DNA of 48,228 nucleotides from NCBI GenBank assembly GCA_003153555.1, contig PLZS01000186.1, positions 1 to 48,228 on the forward strand. The letters are read 5' to 3'. The stretch comes from Candidatus Melainabacteria bacterium (GTDB lineage Bacteria > Cyanobacteriota > Vampirovibrionia > Obscuribacterales > Obscuribacteraceae). Both the position numbers and the translations under genes were made by a program. Within the stretch, counting starts at the first letter, position 1, and every line of letters starts with the position of its first letter. A model generated the notes under the pieces. The model was not told the DNA's origin, did no database searches, and saw only the letters and a program-made list of their open reading frames with translations. Below are positions 25,784-33,970 of this stretch, piece by piece.

Positions 25784-25952
25784 TCTTTTGAAGTTAATTA
25801 GTAGAGTGGAATGGCTTGCAGAACTCAGAACAGTATCACTTAAAGCAGATTTGGAATCTGGGAGCGAACTCAGCGCACCATGTACGATACCAGATTTGAA
25901 ACCTACAAAGATGAAATCTGAAGGCTTGGACATTCTGCGGCGTGTTCCATAG
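25776..25952 (+). CDS. Possible small protein overlapping the lipoprotein gene end
   Basis: From a TTG at 25776 a 58-residue frame with protein-like composition (LLKLISRVEWLAELRTVSLK ... LKPTKMKSEGLDILRRVP) runs to TAG. It overlaps the end of the upstream gene by eight bases, which would allow coupled translation. There is no ribosome binding site and no family match, so it may be a remnant. Confidence 0.3.
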   Translation: MNDLLKLISRVEWLAELRTVSLKADLESGSELSAPCTIPDLKPTKMKSEGLDILRRVP

Positions 25953-26397
25953 AAGCTTCTTCCGTGTATTGATCAATCATTTCACTAAATCGAACCCGCT
26001 CTATTTCATTGATTCTAATCATTTCGATTCCCCCGCCAGTCCCCATTTAACTTCAATAGTAAAAGAAGGCTTAATCGCCTGCACTGTGGAATTGAACAGT
26101 CACACGAAGGCGCTCAGAGCCTCAGATCCAATTTGTTCTTCTTGTAATATGCACTAGCTAATGGAAAGCGCTCGCTAGACGTCCTCAATACAATGAGTGA
26201 TCGCGAGTCCTTTCTGTTCGTATATCACGCCTTTAGTGTATGCCGCTTCCTCTTGGCTATGTGCTGAATGGGCTAATTGCGACTGTGTAATTCCACATTA
26301 CTTTCGCAGGATCTCGCAACTAGAGTTGATGCACTGGCGAGAGACGAGTAGCTGCCGACTCCATCTCGTCAGGCCTATTAAACTAAGGAGCGATGCA
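25953..26397. other. Gap without a recognisable gene
   Basis: Open frames here (for example 25942-26157) lack ribosome binding sites and family similarity. The AT-rich stretch leads to the ribosome binding site of the gene at 26398. Confidence 0.4.
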
Positions 26398-27267
26398 GTG
26401 GAAAGACAAGACAGCTATTTAATTAAAGTCGAACGAGAGATCAATATCGTCGGCGGTGGCATAGCTCAGGGCGCACTAGACGAAGCCTGGAAACGCAGTC
26501 AGAATCCACTGAGCCTGTGCGGAACAATTGCTAAAGACGTAATCATGGGAGCCGGTGTTGCTGCAGTCTGCACTGTTGCTCCAGAGATTGTATTTCCTCT
26601 GTTAGTTTGCGGCACTGCGGCTGTTTTGCTCGAAGATCGCACAGAACAGAAGAAACAATGGGCTAAGAATGCGCGAATCTTTGGTGCATGCAGATCGGCA
26701 TGGGACGATCCAGCGAAAGAAGCTAGCGCCAAAGATGTTGTCTCACTTGAACTAGGCAAACAGACTTTTGATACCATTCTCGGCGGCATTGCTGCGGCTC
26801 CAGGAATGGCCATAGGAATGCGATTTGCCGAAGGAAAGATGGCTCAGATTGCTGAAGAATCGCTAGCGAGCAAAAGAATGGTCATGTCTGATTTAGGAAA
26901 TGGCGCCATGCAAACAAGAATCGGAAAGAGCGTTGTGACAACTCATACTGACGGCACCGTAGTTAAGCAATTCGATAGCGGCCTGACGCAAAGACACATT
27001 CCAATGAATTCCGGCGAGTACCTGATCACAGAGCGCGCTCCAAATGGCACGTTGACGATGATATTGCCAGACGGAATAAGAATGGTCGAGAGCCCAACTG
27101 GAAGAATGTACAGGTTTGAGCCTGACGGCTCCTACGAAATCCAGAGACAGACTGGCTTGCGTTTGAATGTAGCAGCAGATGCAACGAAAACTTTTACGCA
27201 TCCTAATGGAATTACAACCAGATTTGGGACTGCTGGAAAGGAAAGACAGCTATCCGTCGAATCATAG
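26398..27267 (+). CDS. Hypothetical protein with hydrophobic segments and repeat-like C-terminus
   Basis: The GTG at 26398 follows AAGGAG by seven bases, which decides the start. The 289-residue protein has two hydrophobic stretches in its first half (IMGAGVAAVCTVAPEIVFPL and DTILGGIAAAPGMAIGMRFA). A C-terminal half of short beta-type repeats follows (THTDGTVVKQFDSG, LPDGIRMVESPTG, EPDGSYEIQRQTG, HPNGITTRFG) that resembles YD/RHS-style hairpins. After the stop, the +1 frame continues with protein-like sequence to 27373 (LSPDIVTNGWSVGTYVTDGG), so the true gene may be longer and frameshifted. Function unknown. Confidence 0.65.
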   Translation: MERQDSYLIKVEREINIVGGGIAQGALDEAWKRSQNPLSLCGTIAKDVIMGAGVAAVCTVAPEIVFPLLVCGTAAVLLEDRTEQKKQWAKNARIFGACRSAWDDPAKEASAKDVVSLELGKQTFDTILGGIAAAPGMAIGMRFAEGKMAQIAEESLASKRMVMSDLGNGAMQTRIGKSVVTTHTDGTVVKQFDSGLTQRHIPMNSGEYLITERAPNGTLTMILPDGIRMVESPTGRMYRFEPDGSYEIQRQTGLRLNVAADATKTFTHPNGITTRFGTAGKERQLSVES

Positions 27268-27446
27268 CCGCCTAAGTCCTGACATTGTTACGAATGGTTG
27301 GTCGGTTGGTACGTATGTTACTGACGGCGGCTCAGAGCATAAGTTCGATGCGGACGAAGAAGAAAATCAGTAACGGATGCGCAGATATACAAAGCGAGAA
27401 CGCTACAACTATTGTATAAAGTTTATCTAGCCCGAGCGTTATTCGC

Positions 27447-27466
27447 TTCCGTTAATGGTAACGGAA
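27447..27466. promoter_or_regulatory. Inverted repeat upstream of the 27526 gene
   Basis: TTCCGTTA-ATGG-TAACGGAA has eight-base perfect arms, 60 bp before the next start codon. No T-run follows, so an operator is more likely than a terminator. Confidence 0.4.
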
Positions 27467-27525
27467 AACGTGACGACAACGCAATATAGCAAGGACCGAT
27501 TGGAAACGAAGTGGGGGTAAAGCCG

Positions 27526-28362
27526 ATGCATAGTGACAACGATGATTTATCATTGACAGCCCTGTGCGCGCAGGTTGAAGTCGAGCTCTCACATGCCATA
27601 GCCAGCGCGGAGAGGAAACGTGATAAGTTACAGGAGCTGACGACGACCGGTGAATTGTTGGCATGGCGATGGTCTTTGGGAAATGAGGCTACGTGGTCTG
27701 CAGCTTACGATAGGTTTATAACGGTTGCCAAAACATTCAATGTGTTTACCGCACCATACCCGTATATAAATTCGATGAAAGCCGAATACGGGTGCTACGA
27801 GTACGTCGAGGAGGCTTCGGAACGCAGAAAGCTTATTTTATGGACGGCTGCCTCAGTCGCTTCCCAGCTCGGAAAGTCTTCCAAAATCGAAATTGTTGGC
27901 GGTGACATTCAGGCAGGAATTTGGCACCTAGTATTCTCCAGTACGCTTCTATTAGGGGATAAGATTGTTTCACTTCAGGGTCGACTGGCTGATCTAAAAG
28001 TCGTGTCTGAAAAGACATTCAAGGATCCGAAGGTTGGTCAGCCAGCTATAATAATGGGTGGCTTGTCGGCGGGAACAATTGGAGCTGCCACCGGTGGTGC
28101 ACTGGCTATTGCAGGTGCAGCGAGTAAACAAGAGTTCTCCGTCTTGTGCACTCTGACGGATGGAACCAGCTTTCTCGGCAAGGTTAATGAGACTGTATTT
28201 CATAAACTCACATTGATTGCTCATAAAACGCCGAAGGAAAATCCAGGCTGCGTCGTCGCTGGTACAATGAAATGTCCGTACTGTGCAGAGTCTATAAAAG
28301 TGGAAGCGATTCTGTGCAAACACTGCCATTCTTCCCTTGCAGATCCGAAGGCCGATGGCTAG
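27526..28362 (+). CDS. Hypothetical protein with C-terminal zinc ribbon
   Basis: The ATG at 27526 has GGGGG eight bases upstream. The 278-residue protein has a helical N-terminal region. It then has a glycine-rich hydrophobic segment (IIMGGLSAGTIGAATGGALA) and a small domain before a UPF0547-like zinc ribbon (CPYC ... CKHC) at the end. The ribbon is nearly the same as the N-terminal one of the DUF4352 protein at 22244. The hydrophobic segment may insert in a membrane or stay buried. No function can be given. Confidence 0.7.
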   Translation: MHSDNDDLSLTALCAQVEVELSHAIASAERKRDKLQELTTTGELLAWRWSLGNEATWSAAYDRFITVAKTFNVFTAPYPYINSMKAEYGCYEYVEEASERRKLILWTAASVASQLGKSSKIEIVGGDIQAGIWHLVFSSTLLLGDKIVSLQGRLADLKVVSEKTFKDPKVGQPAIIMGGLSAGTIGAATGGALAIAGAASKQEFSVLCTLTDGTSFLGKVNETVFHKLTLIAHKTPKENPGCVVAGTMKCPYCAESIKVEAILCKHCHSSLADPKADG

Positions 28363-28496
28363 GCTTCGATTGCGTGAGGTAGCCGAGAGCGCCACCCGGA
28401 TCACTTGTAGTGCGTGAGTCTGCCGTCTGAAATTCTCTCTTGGGTGACTGGACACTTCCTTTGTGGTACATAGACACTTCAACCGAGGAGAATGCT

Positions 28497-28733
28497 ATGC
28501 GCCACCTGGTAATCATTGGAATCCTTCTATCAACTTTTGGAACCTCACCAGCTATTGCTAGCAAGTGCTATGGCGAGCATGATTGCGGCGCATGCAAAAA
28601 TTGTCGCTATTGCAAGAACTGTAATTCAGGTGGCGAATACTGCGGCGTTTACTACCAATGGCGCAACGAAACTCCACCTTGGAAAAAGCAAGAGAATCCG
28701 AAAGTTTTGCCTAGACACAAGAAGGCGGCTTAA
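28497..28733 (+). CDS. Small secreted cysteine-rich protein
   Basis: The 78-residue protein has GAGGAG just upstream of its ATG, a signal peptide (LVIIGILLSTFGTSPAIAS) and a compact Cys-rich core (CYGEHDCGACKNCRYCKNC ... CG). Spacing such as CxxCxxCxxC suggests metal binding or multiple disulfides. The C-terminal tail is basic and Pro/Lys-rich. No family is recognised. It is likely exported and acts outside the membrane. Confidence 0.75.
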   Translation: MRHLVIIGILLSTFGTSPAIASKCYGEHDCGACKNCRYCKNCNSGGEYCGVYYQWRNETPPWKKQENPKVLPRHKKAA

Positions 28734-28833
28734 AAGTGTCATCTAAAACATTTGAATCGTGCGTCTGTTTTGCGGCCCTCAGTTTTTGCTTTTTGATAGT
28801 TCCGAGTCGAGCTGGTAACTCGACAAAATCAAA

Positions 28834-29676
28834 CTAGTACAGCGGCGGAATGTAGCCTAGCTGTCCAGTGTAAGGATTGACGTTGCATGTTGAACTGAAA
28901 TTGTCAGTCATTGTTCCGTTCGGATTTGATTGCATGTGTCCAACGTGGAAGACGCCGTTCCTGTCCGTGTATGCGCTGACCCAGTGATCGTTCGGATTGA
29001 CCACACCGGCGCACGGATTAGCGTAATATCCACGAGCGGAGCGGGCTAGCATGTAGCCGCAGAACAATGCACCAGCAACACCGACAAGAGCCCAGAAAGT
29101 GGGTGAGTGTAGTACGCGGCTAGTGGTAATTGTGGCATCGCGAGGAATACAGAAAATCGTTTTGAGCAAGCCTTGCCTTTGTCCACCTCCGGCATTTTGA
29201 GTGGTTGTATTCGAGCCACCACCACCGCCGTCAGACTGACCCATCTGTCCAGCATGCCCAGTAGTGGCGGCTGTTTGAACAGACTCCAAGGAAAGGGGAA
29301 CGGCTTGCAGCAATCGATGTAAACGCAGGTAATTATTCGACAATTCCGGTAATTCGGTAGATGCAAAGACGGCTTTCTCAAGGGAGTCTAACCGTTCGGT
29401 AATACCGCCTCTGGTGCTGTGCTTGGTGAATATTTCTATTTCAAGAGCGGTAATAGCTTGGGCAAAGTGCAGTTGTAATCCGGACGGAGCAATTGTTCCC
29501 GTGTCCGCCAAATTGGCTACCGTATCTGGCAGCACGATCCCATTATCGGAATGTGTTGTATAAGGCTCATCAGCCCAATCGCTTGCCAAAGCTGCGTGGC
29601 AATTTGCGATGACTAGAAATGTAAGCACAAAAGAAAGGCATCTGCGGCGCATTGAATAGTCCGACTGAAAAGCCAA
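28834..29676 (-). CDS. Secreted/membrane protein with a conserved 'LExxIF' domain
   Basis: The 280-residue protein has an N-terminal signal segment (RRRCLSFVLTFLVIANCHAA). A domain at about 75-125 (ALEIEIFTKHSTRGGITERL then DSLEKAVF) resembles the segment at about 45-95 of the TonB-C protein at 35011. A Gly/Gln/Asn-rich linker and a transmembrane helix (FWALVGVAGALFCGYMLARS) follow. The C-terminal end (AYTDRNGVFHVGHMQSNPNG) may be exposed. An internal ATG nine residues in (MRRRC) is an alternative start. Function unknown. Confidence 0.7.
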   Translation of the reverse strand: MAFQSDYSMRRRCLSFVLTFLVIANCHAALASDWADEPYTTHSDNGIVLPDTVANLADTGTIAPSGLQLHFAQAITALEIEIFTKHSTRGGITERLDSLEKAVFASTELPELSNNYLRLHRLLQAVPLSLESVQTAATTGHAGQMGQSDGGGGGSNTTTQNAGGGQRQGLLKTIFCIPRDATITTSRVLHSPTFWALVGVAGALFCGYMLARSARGYYANPCAGVVNPNDHWVSAYTDRNGVFHVGHMQSNPNGTMTDNFSSTCNVNPYTGQLGYIPPLY

Positions 29677-29791
29677 TGACCCGGGACTCCTAAAACTCTA
29701 TTCCCTCACAGCCCTGAAGTATTCATGAATGTGGTTTTTATTGTCGACAGTGACGACGCTTTGTTCTGTTTTGAATAACTTAGCTTTGTGG

Positions 29792-30067
29792 CTACCATCG
29801 CCATTCTATAGTCGTGTAATTGTTGTCTATCGCTGGAGCAAAAATCGGTCGATCAACCCCGTGTTCATCTTCAATGGACCAACCTTCTAAAATTTCTTCG
29901 CTGAATGGTGGCTCTTGATGGTTCCGCTCCTCGTCAATCAAGAAATCAAAAAGCGGTTTGAATGGCTCAGCGGCTGGTAAAAGCTCTATGCTACCTGCTA
30001 GACCCATCTCATCAGGTCCAATATTTTTGATGACTCCAATTAATTTTGCCCGGTGCAATAATTTCAT
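29792..30067 (-). CDS. Candidate immunity protein of the upstream toxin-like gene
   Basis: The 91-residue acidic protein (EEILEGWSIEDEHGVDRPIF) has no signal peptide. Its ATG overlaps the TGA of the displaced toxin C-terminus as ATGA, which implies coupled translation. Small acidic proteins directly after polymorphic toxin-like genes are often their antidotes, and that is the basis for the call. No immunity family is recognised. Confidence 0.5.
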   Translation of the reverse strand: MKLLHRAKLIGVIKNIGPDEMGLAGSIELLPAAEPFKPLFDFLIDEERNHQEPPFSEEILEGWSIEDEHGVDRPIFAPAIDNNYTTIEWRW

Positions 30068-30245
30068 TTATGACTATCCTCTATCGTGAAAAAGCGCTGG
30101 GGTAGCACTCCTCGTATCAATATTTCTTTGTCGGCCACTGCGTAGCTCATGGCTAGCTTCTTCGAATAGTCTGCGCATGGAGAGTTAGTGATCATTTCAA
30201 GAACCTTTTGATGCGGAATTATCTCGACGCCTTTTACTTCTCCCG
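30064..30245 (-). pseudogene. Displaced C-terminal part of the toxin-like gene (-1 frame)
   Basis: The -1 frame relative to the gene at 30234 continues seamlessly with GEVKGVEIIPHQKVLEMITN then SYAVADKEILIRGVLPQRFF and ends at a TGA that overlaps the next start codon. The 'DKEILIRGVLP' element is what I would expect near the end of ADP-ribosyltransferase-like toxin domains (E-x-L-x-x-G-x-I/L-P). One extra A in the GAAAAAG run would join the two parts. An internal ATG at 30195 with AAGG upstream could instead start a separate 43-residue peptide. Confidence 0.5.
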
Positions 30246-31340
30246 CAGCATCGCTTTTTCCAATGCTTTTAAATCCACTGTGATTTTATATCGTTCTCCG
30301 TATTTTTCGATAATTTCACCGGTTTCACTGAAGCTGGTATAGGGGCTAAATTGTTTATGGTGTTTGTAGAAACTGCCGCAGAGATGCTGAACGACATCAA
30401 CCGGCTTACCTTTGAAGAGACCAGCCGGGTCAGGCGGCGTTAAGTCACCTGATTCATCGATGTAGGATTTTGCTTTCCCTGTGACGCTGTTGATGGGTGC
30501 GTATGGATCATGGTCTCCACGGTAGCCATCGTTGCTCATAGCCAAAAATCTGTCTTCGGAGACGCTGCTATCATCTTTTGGCGTCCAGGTGCTCGGCGCG
30601 CCTACTGGTTGCAGCTCCTGAACCGGTCCTGAAGTTCTGATACGACTTAGTTCAGCATCCATCTTTGTTAGCAGCTCTTGGTACTTTGCACTGAAGCTCG
30701 CTGCGGACAGGCTTGCTATGCCCGTCAACGCTTTTTCCGCCAGACCAAACATTCCGAACTGAGTTGCCTGATCTGTAATCCCTTCCACCTGTGCACCCGG
30801 TGTCTGACCGGTGAATTTGTCGACGGCGTCAGCGATATTGCGAGCTGGATCTGTCAACAGCCGAGCGTAAGCCTTGTTCTCACTGTTGGATTGAGCGCCA
30901 ATGTCTGCAAAATCTCTTTCCATCGACTCGTAGCCTTGCTTCAAAGGATGCAGTGCCGATTCATACTTGGTGCCTAGTTGGCGCAGGTGCTGAGCAAGTG
31001 CGTCGCTATTAGCTTCTGCCAGCGCTGGATAGGTCAGCTTCTCATAACCGATTTGCAGATCCGCTGTCACAACCGATGCTGCATCAGCAACTATTGAACC
31101 TGCGAGTTCGAACCCAGCGAGGATGTGACCAACGCCGTTGCCGATTCCGTTCACGGCATACTGCCCGATGTTGTCGTATTGAGTAGCCAGTGATTGATTG
31201 TATGTTTCGTTGCAAACGGCTCCGAGCTTGAAATAATTGGTTCTAGGTGCCCACGTGCTCTGAGCTTCATGACTAAAACCGCTTTCGGCGCCACGGGGTG
31301 GCTGAGTCGGCGGGCTTTTCTCGGTGGATTCTACTGGCAT
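30234..31340 (-). CDS. Putative polymorphic-toxin-like protein (C-terminal ART/DUF7587-like)
   Basis: The 368-residue protein has a long helical N-terminal region without a signal peptide. A C-terminal segment follows: KPVDVVQHLCGSFYKHH, SPYTSFSETGEIIEKYG and YKITVDLKALEKA. The 'SPYTSFSE' element resembles the conserved Ser-rich strand of ART-like or DUF7587 toxin domains. The frame stops at TAA in an A-rich site, while similarity appears to continue in the -1 frame to 30064. A single missing base, a sequencing error or a programmed shift are all possible. A small acidic gene overlaps the end and may encode immunity. Export route unknown. Confidence 0.6.
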   Translation of the reverse strand: MPVESTEKSPPTQPPRGAESGFSHEAQSTWAPRTNYFKLGAVCNETYNQSLATQYDNIGQYAVNGIGNGVGHILAGFELAGSIVADAASVVTADLQIGYEKLTYPALAEANSDALAQHLRQLGTKYESALHPLKQGYESMERDFADIGAQSNSENKAYARLLTDPARNIADAVDKFTGQTPGAQVEGITDQATQFGMFGLAEKALTGIASLSAASFSAKYQELLTKMDAELSRIRTSGPVQELQPVGAPSTWTPKDDSSVSEDRFLAMSNDGYRGDHDPYAPINSVTGKAKSYIDESGDLTPPDPAGLFKGKPVDVVQHLCGSFYKHHKQFSPYTSFSETGEIIEKYGERYKITVDLKALEKAMLREK

Positions 31341-31494
31341 ATCTGCGTCTGACCTGCGGAGCTTGATTAGACTGTATGCAAATTTGTTGGCACGTTCTTG
31401 GCAAATCGGGAACCTCTTGGTCGGCTATTTCGAATTCGGCAGAGGTTTGGCAAATCCTTTCGTGTAAAATAAGCGCACTCCTGGAGGATTTACC

Positions 31495-31710
31495 GTGAAG
31501 AATATTTTGATAATTGCCGTTCTAATGCTTATCACCGTCAGCGGTGCCTTTGCGAAAGAAGTAAAAGTGAAAGGCTACACAAAGAAAGATGGCACGAAAG
31601 TGGAAGGTTATACCAAGACAGTCAAAGACAAAGACACTGTCGAAGTTAAAGGCTACACAAAGAAAGACGGAACCAAGGTTGAAGGTTATACGCGCAAAAA
31701 GGCGAAGTAG
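31495..31710 (+). CDS. Small secreted protein with KGYTKKDGTKVEGYT repeats
   Basis: The GTG start is supported by GGAGG seven bases upstream. The 71-residue protein has a signal peptide (ILIIAVLMLITVSGAFA) and then four short repeats built on V-K/E-G-Y-T-K. It is basic and probably beta-rich outside the membrane. Such repeats are found in many short bacterial secreted proteins of unknown role. It is followed after six bases by the next gene, suggesting an operon. Confidence 0.8.
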   Translation: MKNILIIAVLMLITVSGAFAKEVKVKGYTKKDGTKVEGYTKTVKDKDTVEVKGYTKKDGTKVEGYTRKKAK

Positions 31711-31716
31711 ATACTG

Positions 31717-32289
31717 TTGTTTAAACTAAAAACAATCTGGTTAGTTACGTTTATCGCTGGCAGCTTTGCAGCGACTGCACACGCTCAAATATCGCACCAA
31801 ATGCAAGCGCTCAAAGTTCTTGACACCGGGACGTCCGTGCTCGTTGAGAAGATTTCTGTATCTGCAACTAAGTATGGGCTGTCGGAAGATAAAGTTAAAA
31901 CGATGATAGAACTGAAGTTACTGCAGAATGGACTAAAAGTACTAACCCCTAACGATGTTTCCAAAAGTCCATTTTCGCCCACGGTCTATGTTCAAATAGG
32001 TGCGATTGACCATGATGACCGAGGTTTATCTTATTCTGTGCACGTCGCAGTGCTAGCAGAAGCCATTGTAGAGCAAGATGTAGTTGGGTTGATTTTAGCT
32101 CCCACAAAATCAGCAATTGACCAATTTCTTTCCGAGTCGATTGAAGTGCACATTTGGGATAAAGGAATGATTGGAACCGCAGGTCCCAGCAGGTTGCCGG
32201 AAGCAGTGTATTCGGATGTCAATGAAAAAGTTGACGCGCTTCTGCGAGACTATCTGCTAGTTCGACAGAGCATAATGCAGACTAAGTAA
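31717..32289 (+). CDS. Secreted hypothetical protein
   Basis: A TTG start yields a signal peptide (TIWLVTFIAGSFAATAHAQ); no better start keeps it. The 190-residue protein then has alternating strands and helices with no recognised motif. It lies between the repeat protein and the S1/P1 nuclease gene, with gaps of six and nine bases, so all three are likely one operon of exported proteins. Confidence 0.7.
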   Translation: MFKLKTIWLVTFIAGSFAATAHAQISHQMQALKVLDTGTSVLVEKISVSATKYGLSEDKVKTMIELKLLQNGLKVLTPNDVSKSPFSPTVYVQIGAIDHDDRGLSYSVHVAVLAEAIVEQDVVGLILAPTKSAIDQFLSESIEVHIWDKGMIGTAGPSRLPEAVYSDVNEKVDALLRDYLLVRQSIMQTK

Positions 32290-32298
32290 GGGGTCAAC

Positions 32299-33240
32299 AT
32301 GGCACTCAAAAATGTCGGTTTGATTTGTGCAATGTTTGTACTGACTAGCATACAACCCGCTTTTGCTTGGTATGACTTCGGTCATGAAGCAGTAGCGTGC
32401 ATCGCATACAACAAACTCAATCAGCACACGAAAGATCGCGTAAGTTCGTTACTCAAGCTCAACCCGTATTACAGCAAATGGCTCGATCAGGTTCCAGCTG
32501 GTGCTTCGCAAGCCGACAAAGAAATGAAGGTTTTCGTATTGGCGTCGACTTGGGCTGATGCGATCAAGCGCGATCCAGAATATAAAGCCGACGGTGCTGA
32601 TGGCGGCAATAAGCCCGATGGTCAACAATGCGCGGAGAACATCGGCTACTCCGACAAGCGACTACACAAATACTGGCATTACGCTGATCGACCGTTTACC
32701 CCTGATGGCACACCACTGCCACCGTATGTGACACCGAATGCTCAAACACAGATTGATGTCTTCCGGGCAACGCTAGCTTCAGATAGCTCCGACCAACTTA
32801 AATCTTACGACCTCGTTTGGCTTGTGCACTTAATCGGCGACGTACATCAACCTTTGCACTGCGTGACGCGTGTTATCCATGATGATCCGAAAGGCGACAA
32901 AGGTGGAAACGATTGCAAGCTTGTTGGCAAACCGGATAACTTACACTCGCTGTGGGATGGAGCCGTGGGCGACGATAAAGCACTTCAGCCTGCAATCACA
33001 TTCGCGCAGAATTTGCCAGATGCAAAAAAGAGCCAGTCGAAGAAGGGTGATACCAAAACTTGGGTCGACGAGAGTTACAAGCTGGCTCGGCAGAAGGTCT
33101 ACAAGAGCCCCATAGGAAAGAGTAACGGGCCGTTTGAGATGACGGACAAGTACAAACAGCAAGCACGCAAGATTGGCGAAGAACGCGTTGAGCTGGCAGG
33201 TGCGCGGTTGGCAGATTTGCTGAACAATGAACTGAAATAA
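32299..33240 (+). CDS. Secreted S1/P1-type zinc nuclease
   Basis: The 313-residue protein has a signal peptide that would be cut before Trp24, making it the mature N-terminus as in P1 nuclease. The three-zinc ligand set is visible: Trp24, His29 (WYDFGHE), Asp87 (STWADAI), His127 (YWHYAD), His177 and Asp181 (HLIGDVHQPLH), His187, and His216 and Asp220 (NLHSLWDGAV). The enzyme should degrade single-stranded DNA and RNA in the periplasm or outside. The family is unusual outside fungi, plants and some bacteria but well known. Complete. Confidence 0.93.
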   Translation: MALKNVGLICAMFVLTSIQPAFAWYDFGHEAVACIAYNKLNQHTKDRVSSLLKLNPYYSKWLDQVPAGASQADKEMKVFVLASTWADAIKRDPEYKADGADGGNKPDGQQCAENIGYSDKRLHKYWHYADRPFTPDGTPLPPYVTPNAQTQIDVFRATLASDSSDQLKSYDLVWLVHLIGDVHQPLHCVTRVIHDDPKGDKGGNDCKLVGKPDNLHSLWDGAVGDDKALQPAITFAQNLPDAKKSQSKKGDTKTWVDESYKLARQKVYKSPIGKSNGPFEMTDKYKQQARKIGEERVELAGARLADLLNNELK

Positions 33241-33285
33241 TCCAATTAGTTCTTGCTCTGCAATTGAGGCAAAACAGAAGGTAAA

Positions 33286-33867
33286 ATGTTGAATGATGAA
33301 CTAATCTTGCTGGAAAGAATTGCGCTGCCAGATCTAGCTGACGAACTTCAGTGTCATAAACAGACTCTCTTCAAAATAGCAAAGCGCCTTGGAATCACAT
33401 TTATTAAGCGGCGAGACCCTGATCGCAGAAATCAGCTCGTTGCCACGGTCACTAATGAAGATGCTCTTAGAATTCGGGCCGAGCTGCTACTGCGAACTAG
33501 AATCGGAGATGTTCAGAATGGAGACGGTGAACTTTTAGTAGCAGATACAGGCGTGTTCTATCTCATTCAACTTGAACCAAGTCATGATCCAGGACGTATC
33601 AAACTTGGCTTCACTACTGATATTGATGGACGGCTACGCAAACACCGATGTTCAGCTCCTTTTGCTCAATCGCTAAAAACTTGGCCTTGTCGTCGGCACT
33701 GGGAACGCGCGGCCATAGACTGCGTCACTTTTGGGCTTGAGCAATTACACACTGAGATATTTAGAGCCGGTTCTATTGAAGAAGTAGCGACCAGAGGCGA
33801 CAGCTTTTTCGCCATAATGCCTATCGTCAGAATAGAGGCGGATGACAGCTGCAGCACGGAAGAGTAA
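33286..33867 (+). CDS. GIY-YIG-like (T5orf172/MUG113-type) protein with N-terminal HTH
   Basis: The 193-residue protein begins with an HTH-like segment (LADELQCHKQTLFKIAKRLG). Its second half has the GIY-YIG-type layout of MUG113 proteins: GVFYLIQL (89-96), IKLGFTTDIDGRLRKH (105-120), Glu140 and the final GDSFF. Such domains nick or bind DNA. AAGG precedes the ATG. It may be a phage- or element-derived nuclease. Assignment to the superfamily is by motif spacing only. Confidence 0.65.
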   Translation: MLNDELILLERIALPDLADELQCHKQTLFKIAKRLGITFIKRRDPDRRNQLVATVTNEDALRIRAELLLRTRIGDVQNGDGELLVADTGVFYLIQLEPSHDPGRIKLGFTTDIDGRLRKHRCSAPFAQSLKTWPCRRHWERAAIDCVTFGLEQLHTEIFRAGSIEEVATRGDSFFAIMPIVRIEADDSCSTEE

Positions 33868-33869
33868 CT

Positions 33870-33923
33870 GACCGGCTTTCTCAGATTTAATCTTTCAGAT
33901 TGAACTTTTTGAGCCCGGTCCCC
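33870..33923. other. Long imperfect inverted repeat
   Basis: GACCGG ... CTCA and TGAG ... CCGGTC can pair around an AT-rich centre downstream of the GIY-YIG-like gene. It may act as a terminator-like structure, but the T-run is inside the loop. Confidence 0.25.
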
Positions 33924-33970
33924 GTAGAACAGATTAAGACCCCCTGTTCCCTACTCACAGAGGTCCAAGA

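Noticed and set aside
28806..28824. Hairpin GTCGAG/CTCGAC between convergent genes as a terminator
   Set aside because: No T-run follows on either strand, so it was not called.
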